Below are positions 7,305 to 10,989 of a stretch of 10,989 nt of DNA, piece after piece. The stretch is from positions 1-10,989 of the forward strand of contig CAZEVO010000046.1 of NCBI GenBank assembly GCA_964515235.1, in the 5' to 3' direction. Numbering within the stretch: position 1 is the stretch's first letter; every line of letters starts with the position of its first letter. A program made the position numbers and the translations under genes. Source of the stretch: OPU3-GD-OMZ sp964515235 (lineage in GTDB: Bacteria; Pseudomonadota; Gammaproteobacteria; Methylococcales; Methylomonadaceae). The notes beneath the pieces are model-generated. The model saw nothing but the letters and a program-made list of their open reading frames with translations, did not search any database and was not told the origin of the DNA.

Positions 7305-7862
7305 TTATTGTCGTTTAACAAAACCCGGCATCACCAATGTTTTTAAGAAATTTTTAAACTCTTTTTTATTTTTTTCTTTCTGCTCTTTTCTACGCAAAGT
7401 TTTCAATAACGGTGTAATTTCCTTCAACGATTTAATGGCCTTGTAATCGCCCTGAAAAGCTGCTTGCTTAAACCAATAGTGTGCTAAGTTAAGGTTCTTT
7501 GCAACAGTTTTACCTTCATAATACATCTGGGCAATTGCTTTCTGAGCAGTTAAGTTTCCTTGCTCTGCTGCTAACTGAAACCATTTTTCTGCCTCTCCAA
7601 AATCTATTTCTGTTCCTAACCCCTCAGAGTATAATTCAGCAACTTTTAATTGAGCCTTAAGACTACCTTGACGGGCCGCATGTAAATACCACTTAAACGC
7701 TGACGGGTAATCTTGTACTTTACTATGCCCATAAAAATAGTTCTCCGCTAAAACTAATGGGTCTTCATGCTTACCTTGTTGACTCTCTAGTTCACCTGTA
7801 GTTAGCCCACTGCAAGCTGAAAGCATCAAACAACAAAAAAATGTGTGGATTTTAAAAGTCAT
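7305..7862 (-). CDS. Sel1-repeat (TPR-like) lipoprotein
   Basis: 185-residue protein with a lipoprotein signal peptide: hydrophobic start and lipobox LSAC with Cys17. Residue +2 is Ser, which does not retain lipoproteins in the inner membrane, so outer-membrane sorting is likely. About three Sel1-like repeats follow (roughly 36-70, 71-106, 107-142), recognisable by A..WY..AA.QG and A...LA.LY..G patterns: AFKWYLHAARQGSLKAQ, AEKWFQLAAEQGNLTAQ and AHYWFKQAAFQGDYKA. Such repeats mediate protein-protein contacts. A lysine-rich tail (about 156-175) ends the protein. It starts 51 bases after the Cys-rich lipoprotein gene, and the two may be co-transcribed; the Shine-Dalgarno is weak. The partner is unknown. 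It need not share a job with the carbamoyltransferase, since a terminator-like hairpin and a promoter separate them. Confidence 0.88.
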   Translation of the reverse strand: MTFKIHTFFCCLMLSACSGLTTGELESQQGKHEDPLVLAENYFYGHSKVQDYPSAFKWYLHAARQGSLKAQLKVAELYSEGLGTEIDFGEAEKWFQLAAEQGNLTAQKAIAQMYYEGKTVAKNLNLAHYWFKQAAFQGDYKAIKSLKEITPLLKTLRRKEQKEKNKKEFKNFLKTLVMPGFVKRQ

Positions 7863-7913
7863 CCCTGTTCTTATTTACCTATTGATCAAACGCACTGTTC
7901 TGCATGAAAATTA

Positions 7914-8162
7914 TTATTCTTGACTTTGAGCACCACAAGTTCCTTCTCCACCACAAACCCCTTCGCCACAAGCATGTTCTTTAACACCCATAGCTGCACC
8001 GCAATTCCCAGCGGACTCTGCTTGCTGATCTGTCGCTGTGCTTTTAGAAATTTCATTTAATCCAAAAGGACTCTCATTGATAATTGCACATCCCGACACC
8101 ATTGAAGAAATAATTGCCGTACTTAGGACGTGACGCATTGACTTAGTTTTTAGTTTGTTCAT
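7914..8162 (-). CDS. Small Cys-rich lipoprotein with EGxCG motifs (HvfA/bufferin-like tail)
   Basis: 82-residue protein from the ATG at 8162; an upstream GTG at 8174 would add four residues before the signal peptide and is less likely. Signal peptide (1-24) with lipobox VSGC, lipidated Cys25, next residue Ala, so probably an outer-membrane lipoprotein facing the periplasm. The mature part is short: a Ser/Thr/Gln-rich linker, then NCGAAMG, HACGEGVCG and GEGTCG, with Cys54, 65, 70 and 76. The repeated EGxCG units recall the EGKCG repeats of HvfA-type precursors and bufferins, in which DUF692 enzymes convert cysteines to copper-binding oxazolone/thioamide or thiooxazole groups. No DUF692 (HvfB/BufB) or HvfC gene lies in this window. 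The motif is seen directly; metal binding and modification are inferences. Unmodified, the cysteines could still bind metal or form disulfides. Confidence 0.8.
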   Translation of the reverse strand: MNKLKTKSMRHVLSTAIISSMVSGCAIINESPFGLNEISKSTATDQQAESAGNCGAAMGVKEHACGEGVCGGEGTCGAQSQE

Positions 8163-8292
8163 AATCGCTACCACTGTCTAAAATTTAACTTAGGATTTTA
8201 AACTAAATAGCATACCTTAAAAAAGCACCGTGGATTAACTAAATGCAGGGACTACAACCAAGGCAAGAATACTAAAAAGTTGAACCGAATAT

Positions 8293-8427
8293 TTAGATAA
8301 GACTCGGTTGTAACTCCAAGCGGACCCCCATTGTATCGGCCCATCCAATCACCTCATCGTTCTCTGATTCTGCACCTTGTATTAACCAGCCTTGCTGTAG
8401 ACGCCTCCCCAGCGCAACTAATTCATT
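8293..8427 (-). pseudogene. Possible C-terminal remnant of a decayed gene
   Basis: Between stops at 8430-8428 and 8295-8293 a 44-codon frame encodes a protein-like stretch: NELVALGRRLQQGWLIQGAE, then SENDEVIGWADTMGVRLELQ and PSLI. It has charged and aromatic residues in a plausible helix-then-strand pattern and is richer in G+C than its surroundings. There is no start codon near its beginning, and the flanking frame GFAELFKMN ends in a stop just where this frame opens, as expected for a frameshift. I cannot name the family. It could be chance, but it reads more like coding sequence than anything else in this gap. Confidence 0.35.
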
Positions 8428-8597
8428 TTAAACAGCTCAGCAAAACCTTAAAAAACAGAAGATTTAACCCAAACAAGTATTTCTTTAACATTATAATTAA
8501 ACAAAAAGGCAATTAGAAAATCAATTGAATCTCGCCTTTGTCCTAAGAATGATAACTTTGGCAGTGACCCCAAAAGCATCTCAAATAGGAAATATCA

Positions 8598-8629
8598 TGC
8601 TGTCACGATATGAATCCGTATCATCAGCA
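8598..8629 (+). repeat. Two-part hairpin
   Basis: TGCTG pairs with CAGCA on the outside, and GATATG pairs with CGTATC (one G-U) on the inside, with a 4/2-base internal loop and an AATC tetraloop. It is a plausible RNA stem-loop on the plus strand. No T-run follows, so it is not a terminator. Confidence 0.4.
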
Positions 8630-8857
8630 ACTGTTTAGACTGACCATAGGAGACACCTTGCCCTCTTTACTTAGCAAACCGACTTAACGATAGCTAAAAT
8701 ATTTTCAGTAGACCGGTAACACATCGGCGTTAAAACAGGCCGTCGCAAATTTAAATTAACGCGAATTACCACAGAAAACAAAGCTAACTTCATTCTTTTG
8801 GCTCATCTGCCCGTCATGTCTTAGCTCTGTTCTTCATACCGAATACATATTGCATGT

Positions 8858-8876
8858 TAGACTACTCGGTGGTCTA
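8858..8876 (+). repeat. Compact hairpin upstream of the SDR gene
   Basis: TAGACTAC and GTGGTCTA form an 8-bp stem with one U-G pair and a 3-base TCG loop. It lies about 90 bases before the SDR start codon. No T-run follows, so it could be an operator or part of the SDR leader RNA rather than a terminator. Confidence 0.4.
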
Positions 8877-8963
8877 CGATGACATAGTAATCCATCTGAA
8901 AAATCATTAACCACTCGTTTTATTTACCAAAACGGCAACTAACATTTATCAGAAAAGGTATTT

Positions 8964-9665
8964 ATGAAAAAACGAATCATTCTAATTACTGGGGCTAACC
9001 GTGGTTTAGGATCAGCAACTGGCATAAAGCTATCTGAACAAGGTCATCATGTTATTTTTACAGCCCGAAACACGCAAAAACTCAGCACCTTAAAAAAACA
9101 ACTTTCGCATCAAAATTTATCTGTGGATTTTATTCCTTTAGATGTTAGCGACACCGACAGTATCATCGAGGCTTATCATAAAATCGCTAGCCATTACTCT
9201 CAAATCGACACGTTAATCAATAATGCCGGCATTTATACCAGCAGCACTGTTAATATCTCCACTATTAATGAACAAACCATCCTTGAAGCTTTTAACACCA
9301 ATACTCTAGGGCCACTCAAAATAACACAGCAATTCCTACCCCTGATCAAACAAAGTCCTGAAGGTATTATTGTCAATGTCAGTTCAGGCATGGGGGCTAT
9401 TGTCGAAATGGATGGCGGTTCACCGGCTTACCGAATTTCTAAAACAGCTCTGAATGTCACAACCAAGTTATTACATCACGAACTTTATGAACAAGGCGTT
9501 AAAGTGAATGCCGTTTGTCCTGGCTGGGTACGGACCGATATGGGCGGCCCCTCTGCAACACTAAGTCTCGATGAAGGCATCAGCGGTATTATCTGGGCAG
9601 CAACACTCAAAAAAGAGGGTCCTAGTGGCGGTTTTTTTCGCCATGGAAAACCGCTGCAATGGTAA
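8964..9665 (+). CDS. Short-chain dehydrogenase/reductase, carbonyl reductase-like
   Basis: 233-residue classical SDR, complete for the family (about 250), presumably an NAD(P)H-dependent ketone/aldehyde or alcohol oxidoreductase in the cytoplasm. Visible motifs: cofactor loop TGANRGLG (9-16), Arg35 after the second strand (ARN, suggesting NADP preference), LDVSD (59-63), NNAG (86-89), NTLG with Asn113, the NVSS serine (140-141) and the catalytic Tyr156-x3-Lys160 (YRISK). The CPGWVRTDMGGP segment (185-196) and the end SGGFFRHGKPLQW closely recall the CBR1/plant carbonyl reductase-like branch (cd05324-type). The ATG has AAGG 5 bases before it. The next gene has its own promoter, so the two oxidoreductases are not clearly one operon. 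The substrate cannot be told from sequence. Confidence 0.92.
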   Translation: MKKRIILITGANRGLGSATGIKLSEQGHHVIFTARNTQKLSTLKKQLSHQNLSVDFIPLDVSDTDSIIEAYHKIASHYSQIDTLINNAGIYTSSTVNISTINEQTILEAFNTNTLGPLKITQQFLPLIKQSPEGIIVNVSSGMGAIVEMDGGSPAYRISKTALNVTTKLLHHELYEQGVKVNAVCPGWVRTDMGGPSATLSLDEGISGIIWAATLKKEGPSGGFFRHGKPLQW

Positions 9666-9685
9666 ACCTTAATTATTTTTCTCAA

Positions 9686-9711
9686 ATGATTTGATAGCTG
9701 ATTGAAATCAT
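9686..9711. repeat. Inverted repeat after the SDR gene
   Basis: ATGATTT and AAATCAT form a perfect 7-bp inverted repeat with a 12-base loop, 20 bases past the SDR stop. There is no following T-run on the plus strand, so a terminator role is doubtful. It ends just before the -35 of the next promoter and might be a regulator site. Confidence 0.35.
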
Positions 9712-9712
9712 C

Positions 9713-9740
9713 TTGCCAGAGTCTCCTGACACAGTATACT
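9713..9740 (+). promoter_or_regulatory. Sigma70 promoter of the Gfo/Idh/MocA gene
   Basis: A -35 TTGCCA (five of six) and -10 TATACT (five of six) are separated by 16 bases. The expected start is near 9747, about 30 bases before the ATG. The -10 lies inside a perfect 12-base palindrome ACAGTATACTGT (9731-9742). Confidence 0.6.
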
Positions 9741-9773
9741 GTTGATCACTGTCAAACTACTTTAGAGCACTGT
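9731..9773. promoter_or_regulatory. Possible operator: palindrome and three ACTGT repeats
   Basis: A 12-base palindrome covers the -10 element, and ACTGT recurs at 9738, 9748 and 9769, i.e. at spacings of 10 and 21 bases, on the same face of the helix. TTGA-N6-TCAA (9742-9755) overlaps the expected transcript start. This is the layout of a repressor site, but no named regulator consensus fits. Confidence 0.3.
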
Positions 9774-9777
9774 AATC

Positions 9778-10797
9778 ATGACTAATCAAAGTAAAATTCG
9801 TTGGGGAATTCTAGGCGGAGCACGTATTAATCAACAACTTATGCCCGCCATTGTATCCGCACAAAACAGTGAACTAGTTGCTATTGCCAGCCGTCGCCCC
9901 GGTGCTGCTGAAGAAACCTTATCGCTTTATGCACCTGAAGAAAAGAACGTTAGTATTTTCAATCAGTTTGAAGATTTACTGGCTGACAACACGATACAAG
10001 CCGTTTATATTCCACTCGCTAATGCTGAACATGCACACTGGACAATTAAAGCGCTGGAGGCCGGTAAACATGTTTTATGTGAAAAACCGATGGCACTTAA
10101 TGTCACTGATATTGAAGCCATTCAGAACGTCGCCGAAAGAAAACAACTTAAGGTTACAGAAGGCTTTATGTATCGCTTTCACCCTCAGCATTTTCGAGTC
10201 CATGACATTATTGCTAGCGGGGAACTGGGTGAAGTAAGATCAGTTCGCGCTTGTTTCTCATTTATGATGCAACCCGCACGTCACTATCGTCTTAAAGACC
10301 CAATTGAACTTGGTGGCGGCGCCCTATGGGACATCGGATGCTATGCTATTCATGCTGCGCGACTTCCCTTCGGCATTCAAAAGCCCACGGGTGTGATGGC
10401 AATGAGTAAACTTGCAGACAATGGCGCCGATTTAAGCAGCAGCGGAATACTGGATTTTAGCGATGGTAAATATGCTCACTTCGATTTTAGCTTTGAACGT
10501 GCCCGCCGTGCTGAATATGAAATTATCGGCACCCGGGGAGGACTCAAATGTCACAACGTCTGGGCTAAACCGGATGAAATACCAGTGATTTCATGGTGGA
10601 CCGAAGAAAAAGGCATCCAACCTGAAGAAAAATTACCGCGAGCTAACCACTTCCAACTGGAAGTCGAGCATTTTAGTGACTGTATTTTAAATGACAAAAA
10701 ACCTAGATTATCTCTTGAAGATGCTAAAACCAATTGCAGAATCATCGCTGCTACCATTAAATCTGCCTCCCAAGGAGTCCGTATCCCCCTTAACTAA
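9778..10797 (+). CDS. Gfo/Idh/MocA family NAD(P)-dependent oxidoreductase
   Basis: 339-residue, full-length member of the glucose-fructose oxidoreductase/inositol dehydrogenase family, which oxidises or reduces sugars, inositols and related alcohols. N-terminal Rossmann fold: RWGILGGARI (8-17), ASRRP after the second strand (37-41; the Arg pair suggests NADP use), YIPLANAEHAHW (77-88) and the hallmark CEKPMA (101-106) with catalytic Lys103. C-terminal domain: MYRFHPQH (131-138), GELGEVRSV (148-156) and GGGALWDIGCYAIH (179-192), giving Asp185 and His192 for the active site. The pattern is closest to the dihydrodiol dehydrogenase/xylose dehydrogenase-like branch; the substrate is unknown. The Shine-Dalgarno is poor (AGAG about 12 bases upstream), which may mean a modest translation rate. 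It lies 112 bases after the SDR gene, behind its own promoter. Confidence 0.93.
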   Translation: MTNQSKIRWGILGGARINQQLMPAIVSAQNSELVAIASRRPGAAEETLSLYAPEEKNVSIFNQFEDLLADNTIQAVYIPLANAEHAHWTIKALEAGKHVLCEKPMALNVTDIEAIQNVAERKQLKVTEGFMYRFHPQHFRVHDIIASGELGEVRSVRACFSFMMQPARHYRLKDPIELGGGALWDIGCYAIHAARLPFGIQKPTGVMAMSKLADNGADLSSSGILDFSDGKYAHFDFSFERARRAEYEIIGTRGGLKCHNVWAKPDEIPVISWWTEEKGIQPEEKLPRANHFQLEVEHFSDCILNDKKPRLSLEDAKTNCRIIAATIKSASQGVRIPLN

Positions 10798-10843
10798 ATT
10801 AACTGTCCCATCCGCCACATTACCTGATTGACCTACTTTCATT

Positions 10844-10872
10844 TGGTCAGGACGCACTAACACCGCTATAAT
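10844..10872 (+). promoter_or_regulatory. Promoter of the truncated lipoprotein gene
   Basis: A perfect -10 TATAAT (10867-10872) lies 17 bases after TGGTCA (four of six matches to TTGACA). The expected start near 10879 leaves a leader of about 33 bases to the ATG at 10912. Confidence 0.5.
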
Positions 10873-10911
10873 TGCACTTTTTTTCAGCAATTTAGCATCG
10901 TCACTTTTTCA

Positions 10912-10989
10912 ATGGTTAAACTTTCTACAGTTATTTTATTTGTTAGCTTACTCACAGGATGTACTGAAACAGCTATTCATTCCACTATC
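10912..10989 (+). CDS. N-terminus of a lipoprotein, cut by the window edge
   Basis: The frame from the ATG at 10912 stays open for 26 codons to the edge. It encodes a short lipoprotein signal peptide: MVKLSTVILFVSLLTGC with lipobox LTGC (Cys17), then TETAIHSTI. No other start codon is available in frame back to the stop at 10858-10860, and a good promoter lies just upstream. There is no clear Shine-Dalgarno. The mature domain is outside the window, so the function cannot be given. Confidence 0.7.
   Translation, partial: MVKLSTVILFVSLLTGCTETAIHSTI

Larger units (their letters stand above)
8163..8963. other. Divergent intergenic region with no intact gene
   Basis: About 800 bases separate the minus-strand lipoprotein gene from the plus-strand SDR gene. 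All frames are broken by frequent stops. It contains a protein-like fragment on the minus strand (8293-8427, listed separately) and several inverted repeats: a two-part hairpin at 8598-8629, a 7-bp repeat GCGTTAA/TTAACGC at 8727-8762, and a compact hairpin at 8858-8876. Minus-strand TATAAT (8490-8495) lacks a good -35. I see no tRNA, CRISPR or IS end. The SDR gene has a clear AAGG 5 bases before its ATG but no convincing promoter nearby. Confidence 0.6.

Noticed and set aside
8331..8516. Plus-strand 61-codon frame starting with TTG
   Set aside because: No Shine-Dalgarno, a basic low-complexity product, and it lies opposite the more protein-like minus-strand fragment.
9878..10237. Plus-strand 119-codon frame inside the Gfo/Idh/MocA gene
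   Set aside because: Out of frame with the clear EKP-containing enzyme and no ribosome site.
10823..10853. Terminator after the Gfo/Idh/MocA gene (CCTGA...TCAGG and TGACC...GGTCA)
   Set aside because: The short stems compete with each other and no T-run follows; the T-run at 10878 has no hairpin directly before it.
1..10989. CRISPR array, tRNA, rRNA, insertion sequence or phage attachment site
   Set aside because: No regularly spaced repeats, cloverleaf pattern, transposase or flanking repeats were seen on either strand.

Overview
The window looks like chromosomal DNA from an AT-rich gammaproteobacterium (by eye around 40% G+C). The YaaA-type protein, the Sel1 and Cys-rich lipoproteins, and the strong sigma70-like promoters fit that, but there is no rRNA or marker gene, so the genus cannot be fixed. 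A marine or Thiotrichales/Legionellales-like lineage is only a guess.

Layout. From about 8162 down to 1 everything lies on the minus strand. A small Cys-rich lipoprotein (with EGxCG motifs like those of copper-binding HvfA/bufferin RiPPs) is followed by a Sel1-repeat lipoprotein. After a near-consensus promoter and a terminator-like hairpin comes a tightly packed seven-gene run: NodU/CmcH-type carbamoyltransferase, SxtJ-family membrane protein, a 50-residue DUF5989-type membrane peptide, a membrane-anchored SGNH/GDSL hydrolase, a DUF4265-like protein, YaaA, and an MscS-family channel. Gaps are -1 to 27 bases, so this is very probably one operon. A possible further gene starts at 56 and runs off the left edge. 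From 8964 rightward the genes are on the plus strand: an SDR oxidoreductase, a Gfo/Idh/MocA oxidoreductase with its own promoter, and the signal peptide of a lipoprotein cut by the right edge. The divergent region between the two blocks (about 800 bases) has no convincing intact gene. It holds a probable gene remnant and some hairpins.

How the genes work together. The first four genes of the long operon form a recurrent but functionally undefined cassette: a cytoplasmic carbamoyl-transfer enzyme, two small membrane proteins and a periplasm-facing SGNH enzyme. The simplest reading is carbamoylation (and perhaps acyl or carbamoyl editing) of an envelope glycan or lipid-linked metabolite. The three distal genes (DUF4265, YaaA, MscS) suggest the cassette is co-transcribed with stress and housekeeping functions. 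The most notable points are this cassette, the terminator hairpin sitting between its promoter and its first gene, the lone EGxCG lipoprotein without visible maturation genes, and the structured or decayed divergent intergenic region.
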